Origin: Protostelium mycophagum
Taxonomy: Eukaryota; Evosea; Variosea; Protosteliida; Protosteliaceae
Direction of reading: 5' to 3'
Assembly (NCBI GenBank): GCA_002081555.1
Contig: KV921028.1
Location: forward strand, 125,494 to 189,493
Length of the DNA stretch: 64,000 nucleotides
The notes below the pieces were generated by a model. That model was not told the origin of the DNA and did no database searches. It worked only from the letters and a program-made list of their open reading frames with translations. Below are positions 22,778 through 35,700 of this stretch, in pieces. The translations under genes and the position numbers were made by a program. Within the stretch, counting starts at the first letter, position 1. The number at the start of each line of letters is the position of its first letter.

Positions 22778-23271
22778 TCACCTCATCTCCATCGATAACA
22801 CCACGGCAATCTCAGACAGATTTCAAACACTCAAGCTCGGAGGTAGTGAAATAAATTCAAGTTCCCAAGACATTGAAAAAAACCCCAAAAGAACCTGCTT
22901 GGCCTCCGTAAAGAGGTAGACTCTGAGAAAGTAAGTATCACCAAAGCCTCCGTGCAGCTGATAGATACAGGGATTTGTGTCACTAGATACAGCAATAATG
23001 ACCTTGCTGTCAATATGACAAGCCAGTGAAAGCTGAAATTAAAGAGGACAGAACAAAATCGCAACACGTTATGGTACCGTATCAGAACAAACTTTTTGCG
23101 GTAACCTTACCGTGTTCCGACAATCTCTAGCTGAAATCTGGATCCTGCAATAGCAGCTTATTTTTGACGTAATGAATGGCCCCACTATATGAGGGTAAGT
23201 GTCTACATTTGATTGAATTCAATAACGTGATCTATCAGTTGAGAAGATGGAGTCTTGAGGTGTAAGAGCAT
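22778..23271 (-). CDS. Small hypothetical protein
   Basis: Four exons join in frame on the minus strand. ATG at 23271 starts MLLHLKTPSSQLIDHVIEFN; the next exons add IQISARDCRNT and LACHIDSKVIIAVSSDTNPC, and a final exon ends IAVVLSMEMR at 22778. The result is a compact, roughly 90-residue alpha/beta-looking protein without signal or membrane helix. It reads like a small single-domain chaperone or scaffold subunit, but I cannot place it in a family. Introns are 60-90 nt. The last intron is weakly supported; without it the chain reads on to a different C-terminus (...ISLPPSLSV). Confidence 0.5.
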
Positions 23272-23345
23272 TGTAGATACCCATGCTTTCTCCGATTATG
23301 AAGTTTACGAGATAAAATATAGACAAACTTTGGGATATTACAGCT

Positions 23346-26300
23346 TTATGGAGAGCGCTTCTTGATAATAAACTCTGCCATGATGGGTGTATGATCAGAG
23401 TTCATGAAGGCATTGGGTAACCTGCTCTCCCGGACTGCGTCCTCTTCGACCTGCTTCTCTCAGCTTCTCATCTTCATGATGATGCTTCATGCATCTCATC
23501 TACAACGATGTAGAATGTGGTCTGAAAACTTACCGGTGCGAGGATCTTGTCCACTTCCAGTGTGTCTGAAGAATAAAAGATGTAGTCTAAACAGCCAGAG
23601 AAATCTCCAGTATAATTCGTGAATTGTGGCTCCCCGATCTGAGCGTAAGCCGAGTTGAGAGTGAAGGGGTGCCTCATTCCGTTCTGGGAATAGTTACCAT
23701 AGTAATACGGCTCGAGGTCCTGGTGATGTGAGTCGTTTTCGTCTCGATTTTTCGAAATTCAAAAAGATATTTTGGCGCCAAGAATGAAAGACTGACCTCA
23801 TGACGTGGCGGGATTTTACCAGATATCATCAGTTCGTACGGCCCAGATCCTGGGACAGCATTGAAGTCTCCACAGATCACCATGGGGATCCTGTTCCATT
23901 TTGACTTGGCTGACGTCATGATGGAGATTTGCTCCATCAGGAATTGGACTTGTAACAGTTTCACATCGCGGTATTCTTGGTTCCAAAAAATGTGAGTGGT
24001 GGCGACGAGAATGTGCCTCGGCTTTGGGATGTATTTAGGACCTACACATTTGAATTTTGAAAGTGGAGGTTTGGCGGGAAACGAGAATGAACGTTTTTGT
24101 GACTATCCTACCTTTTCCATTCGGAGAATTGAGTGGAGGATCTTCGAGTACTTGTAATACCAACACCAGAGCTAAAAATAGATCAGAAAAGTTTCCCGCC
24201 ATTTTCCTGAGATATCTACCTATGTTGTCTTTTGTGATGAGCCTCGTGAATGCCTCTTGATCTTCAGAAAATTCTTTATGTCTCGACATGGCAACCCGCT
24301 GAAATTCCACCGATGTTTCTTCGACATGCTTGAACCTGAAGACTTTAATTTTTTCAAGTTGAGAATTTCAAGTTGAATTTTTTCTTCCTTTTTGTCAAAG
24401 TGACAAAAAAAAACACCAACTATGACGTCATCACTCACTTTGAACTCTTATAAAATATAGCACAACCATCTACATTGACCCAATTGTCCATAGTTCGAGC
24501 ACGTGACTTTGGTGTAAACACCCCAAAATAACCACATTCTCCCAATTCAACTTGAAAGAAATTGGTGAAGGCACCCGCTTCGACTTCCTGGAATTTTCTC
24601 AGTTTCATTTCATTGAAACTTGGAAATATGACGTCACGGATCTCCATAGTACAAATATTATGTCATAGCTGATGTCTTAAACAGTCGATATATCACCTGA
24701 AGACATATGACATCGGGATCATGGAGCAGCAGATCTTTTTTTATCCTCTGGGACCTGTAGCTCCATTCAAGGGCCCACGTGGGACAATATTTATATTGTT
24801 CCGTTGTGGCGTAAGAATCCGCGAGGATATTATAAGTGATCACGCTCAGACTCAGATCTTTTTCAGCCGGATTATTCTGTGAAACTTCAGCGAAATTTCA
24901 TGGTCTTGGAGATGAAGGCCCGAATATTTGGGACGTGAAGACAAAGGAAGATTCGGGGAAAAGTACCCATTTTCGGTCTGTGACGTTGTCGAGTAGTTGT
25001 AACATCTGCCGTTCTGGCGGCGGAGGTCCGGAGGCGATTCGATCTTTCAACCAGTGTAAAATCGTTTCTGTTCCTGGAATCACAATTTAATTTTGAGGAA
25101 TGTAAAATACATTTTGGTCTGATTTTCTTCTGTGTCAAAAAACTTGCTTTTAACGATACGAAATTCCGTCGAAATTTCAAATGTCTTAACAAATCCCTTG
25201 ACATCTGCAAAGCAACAAAAAGATGCAGAAATAACAATAGAATGTGGTTAAACTAAAGTGTCATGATACCTAATGCGAGGACATGGTTAGGTGGGTGTAT
25301 GAGGGGGTTACCCAGGACTGAAAGCTCTTTTATGCGGAAAAATCTGGAAATTTCAGTTCTGATGAACTTAATCGAAAGAGTGTTGTAGATCGTCAGATTG
25401 AGTTAAAAAATTGTTCTGAGATGTCAAAAGATTTGACATAGTTCCAAAAAGTATTTTTAAAATTAAAATTTTATTTTCGACATTATTTCCACATCCAATT
25501 TTTTTTACAAACAAAAAGTCATGATATCTCAAAATATCACATATAAATCTCTCATGACATCACCTTCCCATCTCTGAAGGCAACTCCGTCAGCATGTTCT
25601 CCGTGAGATATAACCTCTGCAGTTGCATCAAGCCGTTAAAACTGCTGGGAAGCCTTGTCATGCGATTATAACTCAGGTCCAAACAGACGAGGCCAGTCAG
25701 ATGTGAAAAAACCTCTTCAGGTAGTCTCTGTATCTTATTGTTGTTTAAAAATAAAGAGGTGATGTGGTTGAAATTTCTGATCTCTAAACTGAGGGTCCTG
25801 ATGCCTGACCTGGAGATGTCGAGTTCTGACCAGCCTTCTCCGTCGCCCTGATCGATTTAAAATTTGAAATATGGCGCGGGCGGGAGATGATCTACGTGCA
25901 TATTTGGTGTTTCTTGTGCGTATTTTTGGTGATTTCACATATAATACAGTAAAAATTCAAACGGGTGGGCTGCCAGAGCACCACATAAATTCGTGCTCTT
26001 AATTTGATCTCTAAAGGAGGATTTACGGTGTATCTACACCTTTCTGTTGGTGTTCTTTGTTGGTGTTTTCGGTGGTTTAGAAGCAAGGTCGCAGACGCCC
26101 AATAGACTTGCAAGCTCGTTTTTATTTTCATTATGACATGAATCACTCGGATACAAGATATCAAAACGGTCCATTCTGAAATTAATTACCTTGTACTTAT
26201 CAGAAGTCAAGTCTGCCTGCAGATCATTCAAATTGAAATCCTGTCCGTAATCCTCATCGAAATATTCTGGGCTGTTTCTGTGCCTCCCATTTAGGTCTCT

Positions 26301-26468
26301 GGACAGATCTGATGGGAGGAGGGAGTTTATGTTTGTCGTAAATAACGGCTGTCGAGGCCGTGAGAGGAAATGAGGAGGTGTAGACTGTAAGTTTGTAAAT
26401 TAAATGAAGATTGATTGAGAAGGATGTTTCTGTGCAGAAATAATGAATGAATTGTTTACCATCATCAT
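23346..26468 (-). CDS. CNOT6: CCR4/CNOT6-type mRNA deadenylase with leucine-rich repeats
   Basis: The ATG triplet run at 26462-26468 begins MMM, spliced to STPPHFLSRPRQPLF. After a variable N-terminus an LRR block appears: ITSLFLNNNKIQRLPEEVF, LVCLDLSYNRMTRLPSSFNG and LQRLYLTENMLTELPSEMG, then LGNPLIHPP. The exonuclease-endonuclease-phosphatase domain follows: ITYNILADSYATTEQYKYCP, WALEWSYRSQRIKKDLL, VICLQ joined to EVEAGAFTNFFQ, YFGVFTPKSRARTM, VDGCAIFYKSSK, MVICGDFNAVPGSGPYELM, SGCLDYIFYS and SDHTPIMAEF. The catalytic Glu (QEVE), Asp-Phe-Asn and Ser-Asp-His are all present. LRR plus EEP is the architecture of yeast Ccr4 and animal CNOT6, the catalytic poly(A) shortener that binds the CAF1 subunit through the LRR in the CCR4-NOT complex. 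More than ten exons. Confidence 0.94.
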
Positions 26469-27245
26469 CTTGTTGGTTGTGTGAATTTATGTATATAGAT
26501 ATCAACAGCTATGTAACGAATGTATATTTAAGCCTCACTACGTCTCATGACGATGGGTTGGCAGTCAGATCTTCGCCCAAAAGCCTACTAATTGGTCATT
26601 GTTTGCACGTATTTAATGAAGGGTGATCCGTGTCTCTTCTGAAATTGAGCGCGATATTACTTGAGCGATATGTGTTTGGTAGCTATTACCTCTAAGTGGC
26701 TGTTGATTGGGGAACTCCGATATGTGGTATGAAAATTAATGCAAGATGCAAAAATAAACTTTTTTGGTCCCTTCTGCAGCCTCCTCCACGTGGGATCGAG
26801 AAGATTTGGAACAAATAGACCGGTGGGTGCTCTGAAACAATGCGAAAATTGAATAATCCAATCTTTGACATCATATCAAAAGGGGGTATTAAAGCGGATT
26901 TATCTACAACTCGCCACACACTGAATGCTTGCCTCCTGCAATCAAGTTTGTAAATTCTCTGCAAAACATTTGTAAGCTTTTGTGTGCTCAGAGCGTGCTT
27001 TATGCAGATTGGACGGAAATCAGACACTAAAAGAACACTAAAAGATAGTAGCCTGTGCCTGAAACGAAATCTATCAAATATATAAGAATATAATAAACAT
27101 CGCAATGTAGTTCAGTTTAATTTTTCCGAGTCTTTTTGAAGACATACACCCGAAATGATGTCAGCAGCATGTTTCTGCATAATCACAACTCATAAATCAC
27201 AGACAAGACGATCACTTTGAATGGACTATACGGCATGTCCTCCAC
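26469..27245. other. Intergenic; no convincing gene
   Basis: About 780 bases between the divergent CCR4 and ankyrin-like genes. A minus-strand open frame of 137 codons (26692-27105) crosses it but shows no domain, has poor composition and contains the intron/intergenic word TCTACAAC (26903). I see nothing else. Confidence 0.4.
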
Positions 27246-29131
27246 ATGTTGCTCTCATCGCCACCCAAACCACCGAATGAAAATTCTTACCTTCAGCGCG
27301 AGATCCGAAGATTAAAGAACCTTCTTCGAGCTAGAACATGGGCTTGTGTCAGGAGGGTATCTCGGAGTTGGAGAAATGCAGCAGACGCCTCTTTCAATTT
27401 CGAGGGATCATTGCAAGAAGCGGTTCGTGCGGGACGATTAAGAAGCATCCCATTTCTGCTGCAGAAGACACAACCGACAAATGACCTCTTATCACTCTCC
27501 ATCTCAAATCATTGGAGGGGCGACACGTTTAATGTCTTTATGAAAGATGGAAGAGTCAGAGCCACTGCACGTCATCTTTTGAAAGCGGCAACGATGGGAA
27601 TTCATGAAGTGGTGGAATCACTCCTCAAGGACACTTCTATAGGTTAGTGATGATGTTGGAACAAATTGCAATTGTAAACTTTCTGGTCATTTTTTGGTGA
27701 TTTACAGCGAAGTGAGACTATGTATTTTTATGTGAAATTTGATTTCACCTCAGCAAAGCAAAACAATTTTTATCGCATCCAGCTCTGCCAAACATTACCA
27801 AAAACATGCATAGAAGAATTGCAGAATGCTTCTGCAATTGAAAATGTAATTGTGCAAGCTTCGGGATGTTCACTGAGGTTGCGGCTTTGACGCAAAGAAA
27901 TACAAAAAACAATGCGGTTTCAAACACTTCTATTTGACATTTAAACGTGCAACCCTCGTTAACAAACCGCGCACTTTACGGTAATAATATAATCAACCAA
28001 GTTTGAAACGACCAATGGAACCTGCGCTGAAAAAAACAGACCCGGGTCCTCTTAGCGAAGCCTTGCTCTTTTCACAAATACAATCCTGTTCAGAGCATCT
28101 TTGGGGCATAAGCGGCGACCACACCCGAACTCTTAAGCTTCTTCTCAACGACAAACGCATCAAAATCATGCCGACAAACACTTTACTACTCGAAGAGTGC
28201 AGACGCAAATGCAACGCGAAAGCCATGAAGCTTTTTTTAGAGGACGGCAGGGTCGACCCGCAACATGACAACAGCATCGTATTGAGACAGGCGTGTCAGA
28301 GTGGCAGTTATGACATCGTCAAGTTGCTCCTGGACGATAGAAGAGCTCGTCCCGAGGCTCATGAAAGTGAGTCCATAAGAATGGCAAAAGACTATGATGT
28401 GGTGGTCGCGTTGTTGGAAGACGGTAGGGCTGACCCGAGTGCCTTTATGAGCTTCTCGATAAGAACGGCCATCAGGTTTAGATCAGGTATGTTGCCCTTG
28501 ATATGTTGTTTTAACCCTTGATGAGTCATTTGATGTTTACGCAACGCTGTAAATCAAAATATGCACCGAAACCGATGAAGAAAACATCTTTCCGGTTGCT
28601 GCAAAACAAAAAAATTATATAGTTGGCACAGTTGTGTTTTTTGGGACAAAGCCAAACACTCCATTTTATTTCTATTTATTCATTTCAACAGTTGAACATC
28701 TCAAGCGATTACTTCAAGATGGCCGTGCAGACCCCTCTATGAATGATAGTATTGCCCTGTACAGTGCGACAAATTCTCATTGGTATGAAGGTCTCAAGAT
28801 CCTGCTTGTCGACGGACGAGCCGACCCAGCTGCAGAAAATAGCATCGCGCTCAGACACGCAGTTCAGTACATATGGCAAGAGGGTGTGCATCTATTTTTA
28901 GAAGATGGCAGAGCGGACCCCTCCCCCTGCGGGAAGGTCTCCACATTGTACAGAGCGCTGGACCGAACGAGATTTTTCAAGATGGACGTAGCAATGTCCA
29001 AGATATTGAAGATGTTGGCTGAGACAAAGAAAGTGAAGTTTGATCAAGAATCAACAGAGCATGCACGAGGTTTCAATCTGAGAGAATGTGCGAAGGTGTT
29101 GGAAATATTTGTAAATAGAAACGACATATAG
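27246..29131 (+). CDS. Ankyrin-like repeat protein with DGRADPS repeats and F-box-like N-terminus
   Basis: Exon 1 (from ATG 27246) has ARTWACVRRVSRSWRNAADA, resembling the end of an F-box (RxVSxxWR). Repeat units follow: FLEDGRVDPQHDNSIVLRQA, LLDDRRARPEAHE, LLEDGRADPSAFMSFSIRTA, LLQDGRADPSMNDSIALYSA, LLVDGRADPAAENSIALRHA and FLEDGRADPSPCG, at a spacing of about 30-33 residues. This is a diverged ankyrin variety in which DGRADPS replaces the usual beta-turn. The exon 2/3 junction (28484 to 28692) is clean (GTT across the splice). The exon 1/2 intron of about 350 nt is less certain. The stop is at 29129-29131. The function is presumably a protein-binding adaptor, maybe in SCF ligases if the F-box is real. 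Confidence 0.78.
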
Positions 29132-29379
29132 AGATTACTCACTCTCGGTAACATAACTTGACTCGATTTTTGTAGCATATGAGTAAAAGTTGCAAAAAAT
29201 ACTTGTTGAGCTTTTTATTTGTTGGTCTCTTGTAGTGGTGCCAAAAAAAAGCCATCCACTGTCACTCATCAACATTTGGTCAAACATCATCTCAAAAGAG
29301 AGTCTGCATCTGGAAACTTGACCAATCACTGCTGATGACTCACCTATGTCTCTCCATTTTCTGTACACTCTCCTAACAT

Positions 29380-29649
29380 ATGATAGACTATCTCTTCCTC
29401 AAGGTTCTCCTGTACTTCTTCATCCTTTTCACCTGTTACGAAGAGGACTATCCCCAATATCTCTCGATCACCTCCAGCACCTCCAGCGCCTCTATCACCT
29501 CTCGCACCTCCAGCGTCTCTAGCACCTCTAGTGTCTCTAGCAGCTCTCCCAGCTCTCGTACCTCCACCTCTAACACCTCAAGCAGTGCTACTCGTACATC
29601 CATTGCATCTTCTACCCCCATTACATCTACCGCACTCGCACCCCCATAA
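29380..29649 (+). CDS. Possible Ser/Thr-rich secreted or wall-type peptide
   Basis: An 89-codon frame: a hydrophobic leader (MIDYLFLKVLLYFFILFTCY) that could be a signal peptide or anchor, then about 60 residues almost all Ser and Thr (SVSSTSSVSSSSPSSRTSTS), suited to O-glycosylation. The DNA is an imperfect repeat of ACCTCCAGC/ACCTCTAGC-like units, so it may be a simple repeat with accidental coding potential. The remainder of 29132-29737 shows no other gene. Confidence 0.35.
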   Translation: MIDYLFLKVLLYFFILFTCYEEDYPQYLSITSSTSSASITSRTSSVSSTSSVSSSSPSSRTSTSNTSSSATRTSIASSTPITSTALAPP

Positions 29650-29737
29650 CTAGTCTAATTTGTGTCATCTTGACACTCGGCGTAATACTTCCCGTGTGAA
29701 AAAACAATAAATAGCTCGTGATCACTGTATTTACAAC

Positions 29738-32700
29738 TTATTTTGAATAGGTGCTATGTCTGGGGCGACATGATAAAGACACTCCAGCCTTGGTCCACAC
29801 CTCCGGTCCTTTTAGCGTTGGTATAGGTACAGAAGCGACGAGGTTATGTGTCTTCGGCGTGTCGCTGGTGTCATCCGCGCTGATGTAGATCGGGCACAAA
29901 TAATTGTCCACTCCTTCCCTCTTGTTCGCGCTTCCCTCTTCACTCGCGTAGAGACACACCTGAACACGTTAAGATCACGCGGAAGATCACGGTAATTACC
30001 GTGGGTAGAGGGGAAGATATGTCACGTGTGGAGGGGTCCACCAAGAGTCTCCTCTCGCGGTCCCATCTTGCTCCATCAACATGGAGACCTGTCAATAAAA
30101 GCCCACCAGGGTATTCTTGTCTCAAAGTGGAAGCGTCCACTTCGATCCCCGGAATTTCGAGGAAAACTCGCGTAGAAGTCTGAGGGACATTTGATTTTCT
30201 GGTCAAGCTCTGTCTCACCACTGTACACGTCAAAAAAAGGCGGGAAAATGGGGACATTACCGTAGAACAAGTTGGATGGGCGGAATAGCATGTCTATTGC
30301 GATGACGTCAGGTTGTCCGTTGTCAATCCAATCGAGTAAGTAATCATGCCTCGTCCTTACATTCATCAAGAATTCAGACAACATCCTTCGGCTCGGTAAC
30401 CCCTCCTGTCATGTGTCAAATCAATCTACAACGATGTACGCACCAATTTCCATTGTGGGGGTAACGTGTCGCGCGCGAAATGTTGCAGGAGGTCGCAGAT
30501 TTCAGTTGTCATGGGGATCGCGCCACTTGCTCCCGCCTCAACTTTCTCTATCGACTTACGTATCGTCATCACAAGGAAATTACAGTCTTCCACCTGCGAG
30601 ATCTCAGCGAAATTTCGGTGAAAATCACGAGAGATCTACCTCTCTGTGGAGTAGATAATGATAAGGCAGTTCATAGTCTAGGGGGAACTTTAAGTCTAAT
30701 TGATCCATCTGTATGTGTGGCGGTATCTTCATTATCACCACTTATGTTGTCAGAAATTTTTTTAATTGAAAAATAAATGAAAATGGTGAGGAAATCGAAA
30801 GGATCTAAAAATAGCGACATGAATTGACATTCTACAACGCGACTCACTTTTCAAACCCCTCATGAACTCGTTCATGTGTTCGAACCGATCCGGCGACAGG
30901 ACTGTCTTGAAGCTCTGCATCATAGAAAGGGATCTCAAGATCTCGTTCGTCCTCTCGTTTTGATAGACCATCTCCGCGGATCTATTCACGGCAAATACCG
31001 CGGGGTCATCTGTGGGCGGCATGTGGCTTATGTGGTTCTTCAGACTGCCATAAGCCACCTCGTCCGGGATGATGTAACCTCCTATCATCGTAAATTTCGG
31101 GGAGATTTCGATGAAATTTCACCTGGCTCTATGGTGAGAGCTCTGGATTTTCTGAGTTCTGGGGAGAAGTAATTGGCTGCCATGGCGTCGAGACGTCTCA
31201 AGTCCCAGGGGTCTGACATCTTACCACCGTATATCGTGTTGAAAAAACTATGCAAAACCCCCATCTCCACAGTCTGCATCGTCAAACAGTTATCCATCAT
31301 TCTGAACTTTCTCAGAAATTTCACAGAACTTTCGTGGAATTTCACCTGTACACCGCGGAGAAATCCGAATCGTTGAACTCTACGGGGGTGTTCCAACCAA
31401 ATGATCCATACTTCGTCCTCTCGCGCAGAGTTGCGTGCAACATCGTCATGCTGAAGAACACTTTTTTGGATAGTTTCTGGGACCTGCCGAATGCGTCAAA
31501 GCTCTTCTCTGTCACAGATTTCATTCTAGACATGACGTTGTTCTTCACTCCTGCGGGGACCTCGTATGTCATCTGTTGGTTTGTGAGTGTTTGTGAGGTA
31601 TTGGTTTGTTCACGAGGAGTTCGCGGAAGCAATAATGAGTGTTTGCGGCTGTGCCGCGAATCCCAATAAACCAAAAACACCGGGTGCATCTCTTCTTGCA
31701 GAATATACAGATCGGAGATTTCTAAAGTCACCTTGGCAGATAGATTCAATACAGAGGAGGGCAGGTTCTCCGAAGTCTGGCTCAGTAAGAATAATCTAAA
31801 TTTAGGATGTGTGGAGTCTGGCGTGATGCCGAGCACGATCCTCTCCAGTGTGGAAGTCCATTCTTGGGCGAGGTGAAGGTTCTCTACAACGACCCAGCCA
31901 CCTGATGTGAGGGCTTGTTCGATGGCGCGGTGTACGGCTTGTTGCTATGGAGATGTCAGATTACAATATTTTGAATTTTGAAAAGTGGAAACGGCGGGAG
32001 GATCTTGTATCAGGGGGTTTACCACAGAACAGCAGCGCACAATATTTATGATGTAAATATTTTCTTTCCTTCAGAATGAACATAATGAGCAATTAATCAC
32101 CTGCGCGACACCGTATGAATGGATTTCAAACTTGTTGGACATATTCCTTTCTTTGGCAAGTTGCCTTATTATGCCCACAGGGGAAACACCAGCGTTATGA
32201 TATATCAACAGCGGTGTGAGGTGGTTGTGGCTGTCGTACCAATTCTCTACTGTCGTCTACAACGGTGTGAGATGTCATGAGTATGACATGAGATGTCATG
32301 TCGACGATATACCTTTGGGAGATCTAAGAAGGCTTTTCCCAAGTGGGCAGAGATAAATCTCTGCATGAACTCCATCATTTTGTCTGGAGAAAAACATTTT
32401 ACAACCAGCAATTTGGCGAACCAGCTCAATCCGTCTGCCCAAGGTCCTGTCAAAAATGTCACCAATGACATCACATGTGTCAGAATGACGTAGATTTGTC
32501 AAAATGATGTCAGAAATGTCATTGAAAAATCACCAGGTAACTCTTGAGGATTTCTGGCATCAAAAAAAGTCCTCCAGGCTTGTGAGTGGTTCGCAATAGA
32601 ATGTACGAGCCCGTTGTAGTTCACCAAGTTGTCCAACTCCAGTATCTGTTTCCATAGAGCCGAGTTCATCCACTTGGGGCACTTTCCTTCGTTCATGGAC

Positions 32701-35700
32701 GTACTGAAGGAACTTGTTGATGATATCAACGCGTCTTTCTTGCTCAATGGCACTTTACGTTGCGCGGGAGAAGAGGGTCGGAACTGATTCGTCTTGGGTC
32801 TTGGAGACTCTACGGAGGACGTGTCACTGTGCTGTCACTTGTCAGAACTATTGTGACATCTTGACATCTGTCGCCCTCACCCCGGGTCTCTTGCAGAAGA
32901 GAGCCCACTCATCAGGTCTGATGATGTCACCGTGCTCCACTCTTGCACAGATCAAGAATGCGAATAGTAATTTGTGTTTTTCTCGAAGAAGAGAGCAAGC
33001 GTTTTGGTAGATCAACAGCGTGAACTGATTGATGATGGCTGTACATTTCGTCGAGATGATGTCGGTCAGCGGAACGTTCTGGAATGTCAAGGCAAAGACC
33101 TGAACCTGTCATGACGTCATCATGACGTGGAATTACCTTGAGGAACCACTGCATGGAGAATATATAGTTTGGATCTACAGATGACATGTCCTTCAAAAGT
33201 GCATATAGCTCCAATCCTCTTCTTATTGCGGGCTGGTAATCGTTTCTCATGTGCTCGAACTCTGACATCAATCCTTCGCCACCCCTATAGGTCTGTAAAC
33301 ATGTACACGTGATGACGTCATCATGATTCACCTGAGTGACAGGTCCTCTACGGTACGTTTTGAGACGATAACAGCTGCCACTTGTCGCTCGTCTGACAGC
33401 AGGTTCGGATCAAGTAATATGTTCAAAATCTTGGACTCCATCTTGCTGATTTCACGCTGTACATCCAATGTGTTCTCTTGAAGCATGACCCTCCTGGCCT
33501 CCGCGTCTCCCCTTTCCTAAAAATAGATCAGAATGACTTGTCATACTACAAGTGTAGATTCACCTCTTTTATGATGGCAGTGAGGAGTAATTCCTCGAGA
33601 CCTGTAGGCTGTACAGAGAACTCAATCACATTCACCTTCAAATACAGATCTGGCGCCAACTGTACACCTTCAACACCCACAACATACAGAAATTTCCCCG
33701 AATAACACGCGAAATTTCAGTACTCACTTTCGGTTTTTCTCTTGTTGTGCATATGTACAGCTTGAAGCCTTCGCTTATGCTTATAAAGGATAACGTTTGG
33801 TATTTGATCTGTGCCATTGAAAAACACTCATTGTGGTATATATTTGGGATTTGTGGTGAGAAATTTGCTCATCCTTGGGGCCTTTTTTGATGATCAATAC
33901 CTCCAGATGTGGGTCAACACTGTACATTTGAGCGAAATTCGGTGAAATTTCATGGAGAATCGAAATCTCACCACGGTCCAATCTCCAACAGGACTGGGGT
34001 TTTGTAGTTCCTGCCGCCCTCCAGAGCGGATAAATATGTGAGTCTATTCTTTTCTCTGGATCCTCTTCTGCGGATCAATTATGAGCGGAACCCTGTCGAA
34101 ATGTCAGATCTGATAGTATCATGATACATGTCATTTCCGCGAACGAGAATGAGGCCTTCGACACATGTGAATCTTTTATGCCTTGAAGAGACCATGTCTT
34201 TAACTCGATAGTGTTTGACATACTATCTATCAAGCTGAAATTTTGGCTTACCGGGATCGCAAATGACAAAATCTTTGCGGAAATCGAAAGAGACCGGGCC
34301 GAGATATGCGTCATAACCACTAGCTAATATAGAATCTCCCACCACATTCGTATCTTTACCGTCATACTCCAACACTTTTGCAGTCCATTGTTGTTCTATT
34401 TATAGATCAAAGGGATATCGCGATCTCATCAATGACGTCATACCTTCTGTCTTGAGGATGTTCACCAGATCTATGGCCTTGATCAATTTAGATTCCCATT
34501 CTACAACGCGATCTCCCAACAATATTCTCTTATTTTGTAGATCATTAGATCTCTCTGTCATCCTCTGGAGATATCTCAGTAGATTTCATGAGTTTACAGT
34601 AAGATATCTTACCATGATATCTGCTTCCATCTCTCTCAACGCAACTGTTCTGTCACCCAGGTGGATCTGCTTCATCACCGACTGTGAATTATCAATGAAA
34701 ATTCAGTGGATTTTTTGACGTAACGATGGTTCATGACGTCACACTGATCTATAAATAGATATTCTCCTCACCAGATTCTCGTCTTCCTCTAGTTTCATTT
34801 TGATGGGAGCCACAGACTTTGCTGCCCAAAAGAATGAATTGACCGCCGTGATCCAGCTGAGCAGAGCGCTGGCGGAGGGCGAGGCTTTCTCCAAGTGTTG
34901 GGGTGTCATCTGGTGCGTTGTAGATAGTATCTTCTGGACTTTTGCCATGGATTGTTCCGTGAGACTGGCTCGGTCTAAAGTCTGGAGCTTGGCGATGAAT
35001 GTGGCTGTAAGCTATCAGTATGACGTCCTACGTTGAATGGATGACGTCATATGTTGGATGGATGACGTCATGATTTTGTACAATAAATTTACCGTCTGCG
35101 AGAAGATTCTTCATCTCATCGCCAAAGTCCTCCAGCTTTGTGCCGTTCGGCCCGTCGATTTTTCTTCCTTTTCTTCCAAACACAATACAAAGGCAGTCAA
35201 ATAAAGCGTTCAGTGCCGGCGACGGGTTATTCGTATTTCTCAGGTCTTGGACATCTTTCTTTCTAAGTTTAGAGATCACCTTGAGGCTGTGTTCCAATAG
35301 AGGTGTAGACTTTGCGAGCTCTTTGGTGATCTGTTCACTGTGGAATGTCAGGTCACGGTTCGGTTTTGTGATGAAATGGATGAGAGTTACCGCATCGCTT
35401 TGAGACGCTCGAACTCGTCGGATGCTTTGGCTTCTTCGGATTTTAGGATTTCTGCAGCCTCTTTGGACTCGATTTTCTTTTCTTCTAATTGAATTTGGAC
35501 CATGTCGATCTGTTTATCATTTATATTATACATTTTTTGTTGGCAGAAGAACGGTCTTAAAGCATCAAAATTACACCACAAGCACACTGCATCTTCCTTC
35601 CCTTTTGTGGCAGCAGAGCTGCAGTACTGTTACAAAATCGAGCATATCACTGACCTCCTTTGTGACATGAATCATCTCTTCTTTGAATGCGAGAATCTCA

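Noticed and set aside
26692-27105. Minus-strand open frame of 137 codons
   Set aside because: No domain, signal or splice support; it contains the non-coding word TCTACAAC, and the length is within what chance gives in 64 kb.
29460-29625. Repeat array considered as a CRISPR-like or satellite array
   Set aside because: Units are degenerate Ser/Thr codon repeats of 9-15 nt without constant repeats and unique spacers; the genome is eukaryotic.
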